Below, in pieces: positions 1 to 9,275 of a stretch of DNA of 64,000 bases (its first letter is position 1; each line of letters begins with the position of its first letter). Below the pieces are notes generated by a model. The model was not told where the DNA came from and made no database searches. It saw only the letters and a list, made by a program, of their open reading frames with translations. Both the position numbers and the translations under genes were made by a program. Origin of the DNA: a bacterium c-19 (GTDB lineage Bacteria > Bacillota_I > Bacilli_A > Erysipelotrichales > Erysipelotrichaceae); contig QZED01000004.1 of the NCBI GenBank assembly GCA_009917405.1, positions 1-64,000 on the forward strand, given 5' to 3'.

Positions 1-618
1 ATTGACAAAGATAAGGTTATATTAAAACCCTATCTCATCAAGAAATAGATAAGAAAAATTGGCTGTCAGCCCACTTAGTCTATTCACTTCAACAAGGTGG
101 AATTAAGTTTTTCATAAATTTTTGAACTGCTTTTTCTACCTGTTTTCGTTATGCCCTTTTTTGACTTATCTACATATACATTATAACTGAAAAACTAAAA
201 TCCACAAGACTTTTTTCTTGATATATCCTAGTCCTGTCTATCTGCTTTCTTTTTGTAACAGTAAATTCTACTTATTTTTATGTGCTTTTTGAAGTGGAAT
301 TTAACTTTTCACTTCAGGTTTATAATGTGCAACCCATAATTGTACTACTTTTATAATTCGACTTCATATATATCTGAAATTATCTATATAAAAACGGTTA
401 AGCATATTATTGCTGAAAAGCGATCAGTAAATACAACAAAATCGATGTAAAAAAATCGAGCTGCTTATGAAATATTCATGATGCATATTGAACTATGATC
501 AAATGATCGTTGTAATCATAAAAATCATAAGCAAAACATGTATTGAAGCAGAGATATTTCCGAGTGATGAAAAATACATATATCCCAGTGAAGTAACGGG
601 GAAAAAGCACTTTTAAGG
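1..618. other. AT-rich intergenic region, no recognised gene
   Basis: I see no supportable gene here. The first 48 bases are open in frame 1 and end in TAG, so they could be the last 15 codons of a gene entering from the left, but there is too little to identify it. The rest is AT-rich with stops in all frames and no convincing RNA fold. Confidence 0.5.
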
Positions 619-647
619 TTTACATCACTGGAAATGCTTGGTATAAT
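619..647 (+). promoter_or_regulatory. sigma-A-type promoter for rodZ-pgsA-pncC-recA
   Basis: A -35 box TTTACA and a -10 box TATAAT are separated by 17 bases. The -10 box lies about 40 bases before the rodZ start. The downstream genes are spaced tightly enough to be read as one transcript ending at the terminator after recA. Confidence 0.7.
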
Positions 648-686
648 AATATTGATTATATATAAGGTAAGATAGCGAGGTGCAAT

Positions 687-1631
687 ATGGATAAAATTGG
701 AAGCCTGCTGAAACAAAAGCGTTTGGAAAAAGGGTTAACCATTGAGGCTGTCAGTGAAAAAACTCGTTTGACAATAAAACACTTAAAAGCGATAGAGGAA
801 GGAGATATTTCTTATTTCAGAGATGATCTCTCTTATCTGCGTTTTTTCTTAAAGGCATATTGTAATGCACTTGATTTGGATTTTGATGAAATTAAAGTGG
901 AATTACAAGATTCTATTGAGGATTATACAACTTCTTTTACGAAAGAAGCTTTGAAAGAGCATGCGCAAATTGAAAGAGGTATAGCCAAAACCAATGAAAA
1001 AATGCGCAAGGCAGAGGCAGAAGAAATAAAGAAACCGAAGAAACAAAAGCCGAAGAAAAAGAAGGTGAAGAAGCATCATAAAATAGATGTATCATTAGTT
1101 TCTTTTTTAGCAATTATCGTAGTGATTGTTATCGGTTTAATCTTTGCGTTTGTGATGTGGTTTCAGGGAAATCAGACTCCTGATGAAGATGTGAATACCA
1201 GGCCGCCGGTTGCGGTTGCGACGAAGGATGCGAGTGTTCCTGTCGATCCGCCGGTTATAGATGAGCCGATTGAAAAGAAGGAAATGAGTATTTCTAAAAC
1301 AAAAGAAGAGGATGGGAAAGCTATTTATCAGATTGAAAATGTCGAAGCAGGTGAAGAGATCGATATTGAGGTAACCTTTGCTTCCGATTCCAGTTTCCGT
1401 GTTTTGGTAAATGATAAGGAATTGAACAATCCGCCTTCACGAGGTGTTCAATCACGAAAAACGGTTCTGCATATTCGTGAAAAGGCTGAAGCAGATAAAA
1501 AGATTTTACTGGCATTCGGTTTTATGCTGAACAACAGTATCAAGGTAAACGGAAAATCGATAGAAATTCCGGAAGTGCTTTCCTCTAAACAGGGAACGGC
1601 GTTAATTGAGTTTAATGTGAAGGGTGAATAA
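687..1631 (+). CDS. rodZ: RodZ-like helix-turn-helix membrane protein
   Basis: This is a 314-residue RodZ-family protein, a bitopic membrane protein that in rod-shaped bacteria links MreB to the elongation machinery. Residues 1-70 form an XRE-type helix-turn-helix domain. A Lys-rich stretch at about 113-132 precedes a single membrane helix at about 135-158, and the C-terminal 100 residues resemble the extracytoplasmic beta domain (DUF4115-like). The start is supported by a GAGGTG site 5 bases upstream. It overlaps or abuts pgsA, as in many Bacillota where rodZ-pgsA-cinA-recA are clustered. Confidence 0.85.
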   Translation: MDKIGSLLKQKRLEKGLTIEAVSEKTRLTIKHLKAIEEGDISYFRDDLSYLRFFLKAYCNALDLDFDEIKVELQDSIEDYTTSFTKEALKEHAQIERGIAKTNEKMRKAEAEEIKKPKKQKPKKKKVKKHHKIDVSLVSFLAIIVVIVIGLIFAFVMWFQGNQTPDEDVNTRPPVAVATKDASVPVDPPVIDEPIEKKEMSISKTKEEDGKAIYQIENVEAGEEIDIEVTFASDSSFRVLVNDKELNNPPSRGVQSRKTVLHIREKAEADKKILLAFGFMLNNSIKVNGKSIEIPEVLSSKQGTALIEFNVKGE

Positions 1632-1632
1632 A

Positions 1633-2226
1633 ATGAATCTGCCAAATCGATTGTCATTGGTTAGAATATGTATTGTTCCGCTGATTGCTTGTATTTATTT
1701 GTTTCCGTATGCACAGTTTGGCATTGAGGTTATGGAGCTTGATTTTGATTTTGTATCATTGAAAATCACTAATGTAATTGTGTTGGTTTTATTTGCGGCA
1801 GCGTCGATTACCGACTTTTTGGATGGCTATATCGCACGTAAGCATCAGTTGGTCACTTCTTTTGGTAAATTTATTGACCCGATCGCGGATAAGCTGTTGG
1901 TAAACACCATGTTACTGTTGTTTGCGGCAAATGGAACAGCGCCGATTGTACCAGTGTTGGTCATGATATGGCGTGATACAGTTGTGGATGGTTTACGTAT
2001 GACGGCAAGCAGTAAAGGAATCGTTGTGGCAGCTGGATTTATGGGGAAGGTAAAAACAGTGGCACAGATGATTACGATTATTGTATTACTGCTGAATAAT
2101 TTACCGTTTGAACTGCTGCGCTTTCCGATGGGTGAATTAATGTTGTGGTTTTCAATGTGTGTATCGGTAATCAGCGGCATTGCTTATTTCATGCAGCTGA
2201 AAGATGTAATTATGGAATCGATGTAA
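1633..2226 (+). CDS. pgsA: CDP-diacylglycerol-glycerol-3-phosphate 3-phosphatidyltransferase
   Basis: PgsA makes phosphatidylglycerol phosphate, the committed step to the acidic phospholipids phosphatidylglycerol and cardiolipin. The CDP-alcohol phosphotransferase motif is complete at residues 61-86 (DFLDGYIAR, then a GKFIDPIADK segment), with all the conserved Asp residues that bind metal and CDP. Several hydrophobic helices surround it. I chose the ATG at 1633 over a GTG at 1624 because an AGGGTG site lies 6 bases before the ATG and the MNLPN N-terminus matches the family. It starts just after the rodZ stop codon. Confidence 0.93.
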   Translation: MNLPNRLSLVRICIVPLIACIYLFPYAQFGIEVMELDFDFVSLKITNVIVLVLFAAASITDFLDGYIARKHQLVTSFGKFIDPIADKLLVNTMLLLFAANGTAPIVPVLVMIWRDTVVDGLRMTASSKGIVVAAGFMGKVKTVAQMITIIVLLLNNLPFELLRFPMGELMLWFSMCVSVISGIAYFMQLKDVIMESM

Positions 2227-2227
2227 T

Positions 2228-2689
2228 ATGGATGAGTTGTACTTGCTGTTAAAAAACAAAGGTTGGACGATTGGCAGCTGTGAAAGCTTGACTTCCGGCT
2301 TGTTTACGGCGCGTTTCGGGGAAGTGAGCGGTGTATCATCCGTGCTGAAGGGCGGCATTGTCACTTATCAAAGCGATGTAAAGGCTGATTTAGTCGGTGT
2401 AAAGCGAAGCTTGATTGAACAATATGGGGTTGTCAGTGAACCGTGTGCATCGGCAATGGCGTCACAGGCAAAAAAACTGTTAAAATGTGATTTGTGCGTA
2501 TCGTTTACCGGAAATGCGGGACCGACTGCCATGGACGGACAGCCGGTCGGCAGTGTATATTGTGCGATTGCTTTTCAAGATGAAGTTTTGCCGTATCATT
2601 TTCAGTTAAGCGGTAGTCGAAACGAAATCAGAGAACAGGTGATTGAATGTATGGTACAGGAATTAATTAAATTTATAAAAAGCAGATAA
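2228..2689 (+). CDS. pncC: nicotinamide-nucleotide amidohydrolase (CinA C-terminal domain only)
   Basis: This is the stand-alone C-terminal CinA domain, 153 residues, which in characterised members deamidates nicotinamide mononucleotide in pyridine-nucleotide salvage. The N-terminal motif GSCESLTSG and the following GGIVTYQ and SFTGNAGP segments match the family. The large N-terminal molybdopterin-binding-like domain found in many Bacillota CinA proteins is absent, so this is the short PncC form. Its ATG lies one base after the pgsA stop, and recA follows 12 bases downstream. Confidence 0.85.
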   Translation: MDELYLLLKNKGWTIGSCESLTSGLFTARFGEVSGVSSVLKGGIVTYQSDVKADLVGVKRSLIEQYGVVSEPCASAMASQAKKLLKCDLCVSFTGNAGPTAMDGQPVGSVYCAIAFQDEVLPYHFQLSGSRNEIREQVIECMVQELIKFIKSR

Positions 2690-2701
2690 GGAGATCGTTA
2701 C

Positions 2702-3763
2702 GTGGAAGATAAAAAAACGAAAAAGAGCGCAAAGGATACGGCTGCTGACAGCAGAGATGAGGCGCTCAGTAAAGCATTAAAGGAAATAGAAAAGCAATAC
2801 GGCAAGGGTGCCGTAATGAAATTAGGAGATCGTGGTGCAGTTGATGTGGATGCGATTTCTTCGGGGTCGATTAAAATTGATGAAGCGTTGGGAATCGGCG
2901 GCTTTCCTAAGGGACGTATTATTGAAATATACGGTCCGGAATCCAGCGGTAAAACGACACTGGCACTTCATGCGATCGCAGAGGCTCAAAAAAAGGGCGG
3001 TCGTGCTGCTTTTATCGACGCTGAAAATGCCATTGATCCGGTCTATGCGAAAAATTTAGGTGTAGATACTAATGAATTGATTCTGTCACAGCCGGACAGC
3101 GGAGAACAGGCATTGGAGATCACAGAGATGCTGATCAAAAGCGGAGCAATTGATTTAGTAGTTGTTGATTCCGTCGCTGCACTTGTACCGCAGGCGGAGC
3201 TAGACGGTGAGATGGGAGATGCGCAGGTCGGTTTACAGGCACGTCTTATGTCAAAAGCGATGCGTAAGTTAAGCGGCGTAATGAATCGCAGTGAATGTAC
3301 GGCAATTTTTATTAACCAGCTGCGTGAAAAAGTCGGCGTGATGTTCGGTAATCCGGAAACGACACCGGGCGGTCGTGCCTTAAAGTTTTATTCTTCGGTT
3401 CGTGTGGAAATTCGCCGCAGTGAAGCAATAAAAAACGGAACCGATATTATCGGTAATAAGGTCAATGTAAAGATTGTTAAAAATAAGGTGGCTCCACCAT
3501 TTAAAACAGCGCAGATTGAGATTATGTATGGTGAGGGTATTTCTTATATCGCCGAGGTATTGGATTTATGTGTGGATCATGAAATCATTCAAAAGAGCGG
3601 TGCATGGTTCTCTTATGACGGCAGCAAAATCGGACAGGGTAAGGAAAGCGCTAAACTTTATTTGAAGGAACATAAGGAAGTTTTGGAAGAGGTTGCGGCA
3701 AAATTGATGGATCAGCTGCATCCGAAACCAACTGATACTGAGAAGCCGGCGGCTGAAGCATAA
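2702..3763 (+). CDS. recA: recombinase RecA
   Basis: RecA, 353 residues, is the strand-exchange ATPase and SOS co-protease. The Walker A motif GPESSGKT is at residues 78-85, and the [19 protein letters not shown] segment carries the L2 DNA-binding loop. The conserved DAEHALDP segment reads DAENAIDP here, a mild variation. The start is a GTG with an AAGGAG site 7 bases upstream; no ATG upstream fits. The N-terminal 15 residues are Lys- and Asp-rich and poorly conserved. I saw no clear LexA box immediately upstream, which fits co-transcription from the rodZ promoter. Confidence 0.97.
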   Translation: MEDKKTKKSAKDTAADSRDEALSKALKEIEKQYGKGAVMKLGDRGAVDVDAISSGSIKIDEALGIGGFPKGRIIEIYGPESSGKTTLALHAIAEAQKKGGRAAFIDAENAIDPVYAKNLGVDTNELILSQPDSGEQALEITEMLIKSGAIDLVVVDSVAALVPQAELDGEMGDAQVGLQARLMSKAMRKLSGVMNRSECTAIFINQLREKVGVMFGNPETTPGGRALKFYSSVRVEIRRSEAIKNGTDIIGNKVNVKIVKNKVAPPFKTAQIEIMYGEGISYIAEVLDLCVDHEIIQKSGAWFSYDGSKIGQGKESAKLYLKEHKEVLEEVAAKLMDQLHPKPTDTEKPAAEA

Positions 3764-3774
3764 AAATATGTATA

Positions 3775-3797
3775 GACAGGAGCCAATCCTGTCTTTT
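3775..3797 (+). terminator. intrinsic terminator after recA
   Basis: A perfect 7-bp stem GACAGGA/TCCTGTC with a 5-base loop is followed by TTTT. It lies 11 bases after the recA stop and closes the rodZ-recA cluster. Confidence 0.8.
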
Positions 3798-3849
3798 GTA
3801 TAGGGATTGATTGAAAATCATTACCTAAGCAAGAAAAAGGAGAATTTAT

Positions 3850-4587
3850 ATGGAAATTACATCCATTCATAATCCGAAAGTAAAGGCATGGGCAAAGCTG
3901 AAAGAGAAAAAATATCGTGATCAAACTCAGATGTTTCTTGTGGCAGGTGAGCACTTGATTCAAGAAGCACAAAAAGCCGGCTGCTTGAGCGAATTGCTTG
4001 TGTGCAAAGGAATTGATCCGGTGATTGATGGTGTGACGACCTATGAGGTCACAAAGGAAATATTGCGTAAGCTGACATCACTTACCTCTTCAGAAAATTC
4101 TATTGGTGTTTGTCGTATGCCGCAACATACATTTGCGCAATGGGAACGAATTATCGTATTAGACGGAGTTCAGGATCCCGGCAATATGGGAACGATTATA
4201 CGTAATGCGATCGCCTTTAATTATCAGGCAGTAATTTTATCTACAGATTGCGTTGATATCTATAATGAAAAGGTTATTCGTGCCACTCAGGGAGCGCTAT
4301 TTCATCTTCCGATCTTACGATGCGATCTGACAAAACAGCTACCGCAGTTAAAGCAAGCGGGAATTACTCTGTACGCAACGGCGTTAAGACAAAGTGTTTC
4401 GCTTCAAAGTATCCGTGAAGTACATCGTCATGCGCTGATTTTCGGTAATGAGGGATCAGGCATTAAAGCAGAGATCATGGCGCTTGCGGATCATTGTATT
4501 AAAATTGAAATGGCAGCATTTGAATCTTTAAATGTCGCTGTAGCTTCAGGCATCTGTATGTATTATTTTTATCAGTTACAATTTTAA
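3850..4587 (+). CDS. TrmH/SpoU-family RNA 2'-O-methyltransferase
   Basis: This 245-residue protein is a SPOUT-class methyltransferase that should transfer methyl from S-adenosylmethionine to a ribose 2'-OH in rRNA or tRNA. The three family motifs are visible: VLDGVQDPGNMGTIIRNA, then FGNEGSGI, then ESLNVAVASGI near the C-terminus, which forms the trefoil-knot SAM site. The N-terminal 90 residues look like the L30e-like RNA-binding substrate domain. The precise target nucleotide cannot be told from sequence. It has a good AAAGGAG site and its own upstream terminator. Confidence 0.85.
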   Translation: MEITSIHNPKVKAWAKLKEKKYRDQTQMFLVAGEHLIQEAQKAGCLSELLVCKGIDPVIDGVTTYEVTKEILRKLTSLTSSENSIGVCRMPQHTFAQWERIIVLDGVQDPGNMGTIIRNAIAFNYQAVILSTDCVDIYNEKVIRATQGALFHLPILRCDLTKQLPQLKQAGITLYATALRQSVSLQSIREVHRHALIFGNEGSGIKAEIMALADHCIKIEMAAFESLNVAVASGICMYYFYQLQF

Positions 4588-4685
4588 TAATCGGTTGTTT
4601 GAGTAAATAATATGAAGTATTGAATGTTAAATCATCAATTCAATAATCAAATAAGTATTATCATATAATGGAAGAATAGGATTTC

Positions 4686-5411
4686 ATGCGAAGTACAAAG
4701 AGAGGAGAGTATAGGTTGTTTATACTTCGTTTTTTGTTAGGATTTGTAATCGGATATTTTATTTATACGATCAGTTTTTTATGTTGTGAGTGCTTGCGAA
4801 AGAAACAAGCCCTGTCTATCAAAACCATTGTTTGTGAATTTCAACACATTCACCGAAGTAAGATTGTCAGTGATTATTTCTTGATAATGACAAGTATCGC
4901 TCTAGTATCTTATCTTAGTAATTTTTATTATTCACAAATATGGCAGTCAGCTGTAATATGCGGCTTTTGTGCATGTCTTTGCGTTATTGCATATATCGAT
5001 AGGTGTACCATGTTAATACCGAATCACTGTTTAATATTGCTGAGCATACTTGGGATCGGTTTTTTGTTTCCGCCGTTGACTTGTTCTTGGACACAGCGTT
5101 TTTACGGTATGTTTTCGGTATCCGGTTTTATGTTACTGGTAAATTTGATACAAGAAGACAGTTTTGGCGGCGGGGATATTAAGTTGATAGCTATTTGCGG
5201 CTTTTATCTGGGCGCAGATCGCGTGATAACGGCAATGCTTATGGCAGTCTGCGGGGGCGGTCTGTATGCGTTATGGCTGATCTATATTAAAAAAATCGGC
5301 TTGAAAGCTCACATTGCGTTTGCGCCGTTTTTATGCACTTCATTGATGATCGCAATTTTTATCGGGGAACAGCTTGTTTCCGCATATATATCTTTGATTT
5401 TATTAAGTTGA
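4686..5411 (+). CDS. prepilin peptidase (A24 family)
   Basis: A 241-residue multi-pass membrane aspartyl protease of the type IV prepilin peptidase family, which cleaves the leader of type IV pilin-like proteins such as competence pseudopilins. The two catalytic Asp residues are visible: D105 in a segment ending in IPN, and D164 in the FGGGDIK motif. The N-terminal Cys-rich cytoplasmic methylase domain of long family members is missing, so this is a short form. A TTG at 4716 with a strong AGAGGAG site is a good alternative start and would remove a polar 10-residue extension. No pilin or comG genes lie nearby. Confidence 0.82.
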   Translation: MRSTKRGEYRLFILRFLLGFVIGYFIYTISFLCCECLRKKQALSIKTIVCEFQHIHRSKIVSDYFLIMTSIALVSYLSNFYYSQIWQSAVICGFCACLCVIAYIDRCTMLIPNHCLILLSILGIGFLFPPLTCSWTQRFYGMFSVSGFMLLVNLIQEDSFGGGDIKLIAICGFYLGADRVITAMLMAVCGGGLYALWLIYIKKIGLKAHIAFAPFLCTSLMIAIFIGEQLVSAYISLILLS

Positions 5412-5447
5412 TGAGTTTGACTTATACTTTGAAAAAAATAAAAATGA

Positions 5448-5476
5448 TTGAATTTTTAAGTGAAATCGTGTATACT
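5448..5476 (+). promoter_or_regulatory. promoter of the pheS T-box leader
   Basis: TTGAAT and TATACT are separated by 17 bases, just upstream of the T-box leader. Transcription would begin about position 5483, giving a leader of roughly 250 bases. Confidence 0.65.
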
Positions 5477-5483
5477 ATCGATT

Positions 5484-5715
5484 GTAAAGCGTTGATCGGG
5501 ACAAGTACGTGCGGAAAATCTTTTTATCAGGGATAGATGATCACAGACTGGAAGTCATCTTTAAAAAGCCCGGCGGAAATTCACCCGTAAGTGAGAGTAA
5601 TGATCTCCCGTACATGACGGTTATCCATGAACAGTAAATAAAGTGTGTCGTCAGACAAAGCAGGATGGTACCGCGCAGTTTTGCGTTCCTGCATCTGATG
5701 ACATTTTTCTTTATA
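5484..5715 (+). promoter_or_regulatory. T-box leader controlling pheST, Phe specifier TTC
   Basis: The T-box core GGATGGTACCGCG is at 5663-5675. An AGTA element lies near the 5' end at 5501-5504. A GGAA-A-TTC-AC context at 5575-5584 places the specifier codon TTC (Phe) at 5580-5582, as expected for a phenylalanyl-tRNA synthetase operon. A long terminator helix forms from about 5644 to 5704 (TGTCGTCAGA with TCTGATGACA, GCAGGA with TCCTGC), followed by TTTTT. Uncharged tRNA-Phe would stabilise the antiterminator and allow read-through. Confidence 0.92.
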
Positions 5716-5736
5716 CAGCAGGAAAGGATGAAAACA

Positions 5737-6777
5737 ATGGAAAATCTATCGACAATTAGAAAAGAAGCAGTCGAGAAAATCAAAGCCTGTAAGGACAACG
5801 GGGCATTGAATCAGCTGCGGATCCTTTACTTAGGTAAAAAGGGACCGATTCAGGAAGTAATGAAAACAATGAAGGATCTGTCAAAGGAAGAGCGCCCTGC
5901 GTTCGGCGCAAAAATCAATGAGATTAAACAGGAGCTATCCGCATTAATTGAAGATCGTAGAACGCTGTTGGCGGAAAAAGAGATGGCGGAACAAATGGAG
6001 CAGGAAAAACTGGATATCACATTGAGTGGTTTTGTGCCAAATGTCGGTAATCTGCATCCGCTTACGATTGTTCAACAAGAGCTGGAAGATTTATTTGTCG
6101 GTTTGGGCTACAGTGTCGCTGAGGGACCTGAGGTGGAATGTGATCTCTATAATTTTGAGCGTGCTAATATCCCGAAGGATCATCCAGCACGTGATATGCA
6201 AGATACTTTCTTCATTAATGTAGAAGAACTGCTGAGAACGCATACGACAGCGGTACAGATGCGTCAGCTGGAAAAATATCATGAAGAAGGAAAAGAACTG
6301 ATCAAAGTTATTTGTCCCGGCAAGGTATATCGCCGTGATGATGACGATGCGACCCATTCGCATCAGTTTATGCAGTGTGAAGGACTTGTGATCGGCAAGG
6401 ATATTCAGCTGTCTGATTTAAAGGGTACTTTGGACTTTATGGCAAAGAAAATGTTCGGTGAGAGCCGTGTCATTCGCTTTCGGCCGAGTTATTTCCAATT
6501 TACCGAGCCAAGCGTTGAGGTTGATGTTTCCTGTCATATCTGCGGCGGTAAGGGTTGCAGCGTCTGCAAGGGAACTGGCTGGATTGAAATACTGGGTGCC
6601 GGTATGGTACATCCGAATGTATTAGAAATGGCAGGCTATGATCCGAACGTCGTCAGCGGTTTTGCGTTCGGTGTCGGAATTGAACGTGTTGCCATGTTAA
6701 AATACGGCATTGATGACATTCGTAATTTTTATACGAACGATCTTCGCTTTTTGAAGATGTTCAATCGGTTTGAATAA
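5737..6777 (+). CDS. pheS: phenylalanyl-tRNA synthetase alpha subunit
   Basis: PheS, 346 residues, is the catalytic class II subunit of the heterotetrameric synthetase that charges tRNA-Phe. An N-terminal coiled coil (about residues 5-85) precedes the catalytic core with [11 protein letters not shown], a Cys-rich [12 protein letters not shown] insert, and the class II motif 3 segment [15 protein letters not shown] chose the ATG at 5737 because GGAAAGG lies 9 bases upstream; an ATG at 5728 is too close to it, and the longest open frame begins inside the T-box and is not credible. pheT follows after 12 bases. Confidence 0.95.
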   Translation: MENLSTIRKEAVEKIKACKDNGALNQLRILYLGKKGPIQEVMKTMKDLSKEERPAFGAKINEIKQELSALIEDRRTLLAEKEMAEQMEQEKLDITLSGFVPNVGNLHPLTIVQQELEDLFVGLGYSVAEGPEVECDLYNFERANIPKDHPARDMQDTFFINVEELLRTHTTAVQMRQLEKYHEEGKELIKVICPGKVYRRDDDDATHSHQFMQCEGLVIGKDIQLSDLKGTLDFMAKKMFGESRVIRFRPSYFQFTEPSVEVDVSCHICGGKGCSVCKGTGWIEILGAGMVHPNVLEMAGYDPNVVSGFAFGVGIERVAMLKYGIDDIRNFYTNDLRFLKMFNRFE

Positions 6778-6789
6778 GGAGGATTCGGC

Positions 6790-9192
6790 ATGTTGATCAG
6801 TAGAAAATGGTTAAGTCAATATATGGATATCAGCGATTTATCAATTACGGAAATTGCGGATCGTATAACGGCTGCCGGTTTGGAAGTAGAAGGCATCGAA
6901 AAAATGAGTGAAGGAACTCATTTAACCATCGGAGAGGTATTATCCTGTGAGGATCATCCTGACAGTGATCATCTGCATGTCTGCCAAGTAAATTTAGGGG
7001 ATCGTGCAGAACAAATTGTATGCGGTGCGCCTAATGTTGCCGCCGGACAGCGCGTGATCGTCGCACAGGTCGGTGCAAAGCTGCCGGGCGGTGAAATCAA
7101 AGCAGGGGTTATTCGTGGACAGGCATCCAACGGAATGATTTGTTCCTTAGCCGAATTAGGCGTTGATCCTCATTCGTTAAGTGAAGAAAGCAAAAACGGT
7201 ATTGAGGTATTGCCTCATGATGCACCGATCGGACATAAAGATCCGTTGGCGTATTTGGGCTTAGATGACGAAATATTAGATGTCGGCTTAACTCCGAACC
7301 GCAACGATTGTATGGCAGCGTGGGCAATGGCGATGGAAACCGGTGCCATATTAAACCGTGAGGTAAAGCTGCCTCAATGCAAAGGTGCTGCAATGCAAAA
7401 GGGAAATCCCACCGAATTGCAGGTAGCGAGTGAAAGTGATAAATGTCCGCTGTTTATGGGAAAGGTCATCAATCATGTAACGATCAAAGAAAGTCCGAAA
7501 TGGATGAAAGAGCTTTTGGCCGCTGCTGGAGTAAAGTCGATTAATAATGTTGTCGATATATCAAATATCGTTATGCTGGAAACAGGACAACCGATGCACT
7601 TTTATGATAAGGATGCGCTGCCGTCTTTAGAAATTACCGTAAAGGATCATATGAAAACCACATATACGGCATTAGACGGTGTTACTTACGAAATCGAGCC
7701 TGAGGATATTATGATCACCAATCAAGGCAAACCAATCGGTATTGCCGGTATTATGGGTGGAAATGATTCTAAAATTGAGGATACAACAAAAGCGATTGTT
7801 TTGGAAGCGGCAATTTTCCATCACGTATCAATTCGCAACACGGCACGCAGATTGAATCTGAATACGGATGCCAGTGTTCGTTATCAAAAGGGCATTGAAC
7901 CGCTGGCAACTTATAAGGCAATGGATCGTGCAGTAGCTCTGTTGCTTGAATACGCAGATGCATCTGGTCTTGAAGATACAGTTATAATCGGTTCCAATCA
8001 CTATGAGCCGATCAGTATTACAGTGAATCTGCCACGCATCAATCATTTATTAGGTACAGATTTTTCTATGCCTGAGGTTTTGGATGTATTACAGCGGTTA
8101 TCTTTAGAGCCGGTTCAAAATGAGCAAAACATTACTTTAACAATACCGAGCTATCGCCAAGATCTGCGAATTGAAGCGGATATTGCCGAGGAACTGATTC
8201 GCATTATCGGTTATGATCGTTTAAATGCGACGCTGCCGACGATGCCTGCGACTATGGGTGCCTTAGATGCACGCCAGCAATTACGCCGCCGCTTTCGTCA
8301 AGTACTAAGCGATAACGGATATCAAGAAGCTATCACTTATACGTTGGTCAGTGATCAGATGATTGAAGATGCGGTGATGGCACTGCCTGATCCGATTCAT
8401 TTGGCAGCGCCGATGAGTGAGGACCGCAAAACGGTAAGAACCGGAATTCTGCCTTCTTTACTCGGCAGCATCGCTTATAATCAGAATCGTTCTGTTAAGG
8501 ATATTGCCTTATTTGAAATATCCAATGTATACGGCAACAATCAAATGGAAGAGCATTTGGCGATCGCAATCAGCGGGTCTCTGCAAAAAAGTCGTTGGCA
8601 GGGCATTGATGTACCGGCAGATTTCTATGCGATGAAGGGAATGCTTGAGCTGTTATGCGAACGTGTCGGTTTCAGCGGAAAACGCTTGACTTGGAAAGTG
8701 AACAGCAAGGAAGTCATGTTCCACCCGTATCAGTCAGCTGCTCTGTATTTAGGTAAGGAATTACTGGCAATACTGGGAACGATTCATCCGGCAGCCGCAA
8801 AGCGTTACGGAGTCAGCAATGTTGTGATGGCAGAGATAAACTTAGAGGTGCTGTTAAAGAACAAGGCTGCTAAGGTAAAATATCAATTAATGTCAAAATA
8901 TCCGGCAGTGAATCAGGATTTGGCATTCGTCGTTGCGGAAGATGTGAAGGTCGGCGATATTATGGCTTGTATCGAGCGTCACGGCAAACTGGAAAAAGAA
9001 AACATTATCCAGCAGATTGAGGTATTTGATGTTTACACAGGAGAACATATGGAAAAAGGTTTCAAAAGCATTGCTTTATCAGTTTGTTTTCAATCATCGG
9101 TAAAAACATTAAGCGAAAAAGAGATCATGCAAATGCGCGAAACGATTTTAACCTCATTAAAAGAGGAAGTCGGCGCAAAGCTTCGCTCTTAA
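6790..9192 (+). CDS. pheT: phenylalanyl-tRNA synthetase beta subunit
   Basis: PheT, 800 residues, is the tRNA-binding and editing subunit. Visible domains in order are an N-terminal domain, an EMAP-II-like OB fold (about residues 40-150, containing the CGAPNV segment), the B3/B4 editing domain, the B5 domain, a catalytic-like class II core, and the C-terminal ferredoxin-fold anticodon-binding domain (about 705-798). The length is normal. An AAGGAGGA site precedes the ATG. It is co-transcribed with pheS under T-box control and ends at a strong terminator. Confidence 0.96.
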   Translation: MLISRKWLSQYMDISDLSITEIADRITAAGLEVEGIEKMSEGTHLTIGEVLSCEDHPDSDHLHVCQVNLGDRAEQIVCGAPNVAAGQRVIVAQVGAKLPGGEIKAGVIRGQASNGMICSLAELGVDPHSLSEESKNGIEVLPHDAPIGHKDPLAYLGLDDEILDVGLTPNRNDCMAAWAMAMETGAILNREVKLPQCKGAAMQKGNPTELQVASESDKCPLFMGKVINHVTIKESPKWMKELLAAAGVKSINNVVDISNIVMLETGQPMHFYDKDALPSLEITVKDHMKTTYTALDGVTYEIEPEDIMITNQGKPIGIAGIMGGNDSKIEDTTKAIVLEAAIFHHVSIRNTARRLNLNTDASVRYQKGIEPLATYKAMDRAVALLLEYADASGLEDTVIIGSNHYEPISITVNLPRINHLLGTDFSMPEVLDVLQRLSLEPVQNEQNITLTIPSYRQDLRIEADIAEELIRIIGYDRLNATLPTMPATMGALDARQQLRRRFRQVLSDNGYQEAITYTLVSDQMIEDAVMALPDPIHLAAPMSEDRKTVRTGILPSLLGSIAYNQNRSVKDIALFEISNVYGNNQMEEHLAIAISGSLQKSRWQGIDVPADFYAMKGMLELLCERVGFSGKRLTWKVNSKEVMFHPYQSAALYLGKELLAILGTIHPAAAKRYGVSNVVMAEINLEVLLKNKAAKVKYQLMSKYPAVNQDLAFVVAEDVKVGDIMACIERHGKLEKENIIQQIEVFDVYTGEHMEKGFKSIALSVCFQSSVKTLSEKEIMQMRETILTSLKEEVGAKLRS

Positions 9193-9200
9193 TACAACAA

Positions 9201-9232
9201 ATAACGGAAGGGCAATCCTTCCGTTATTTTCT
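9201..9232 (+). terminator. intrinsic terminator after pheT
   Basis: A perfect 11-bp stem ATAACGGAAGG/CCTTCCGTTAT with loop GCAAT is followed by a T-rich run. It begins 8 bases after the pheT stop. Confidence 0.88.
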
Positions 9233-9275
9233 TTTAAGCATTTAATCAATTTCAGAAAGCATGGAGTTATTCATC

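Noticed and set aside
1-48. Possible C-terminal 15 codons of an upstream gene
   Set aside because: Too short to identify, and chance open frames of this length are common.
5665-5736. Longer pheS reading frame starting inside the T-box
   Set aside because: The ATG at 5665 is part of the conserved T-box sequence and the terminator; the ATG at 5737 has a proper ribosome site and matches PheS length.
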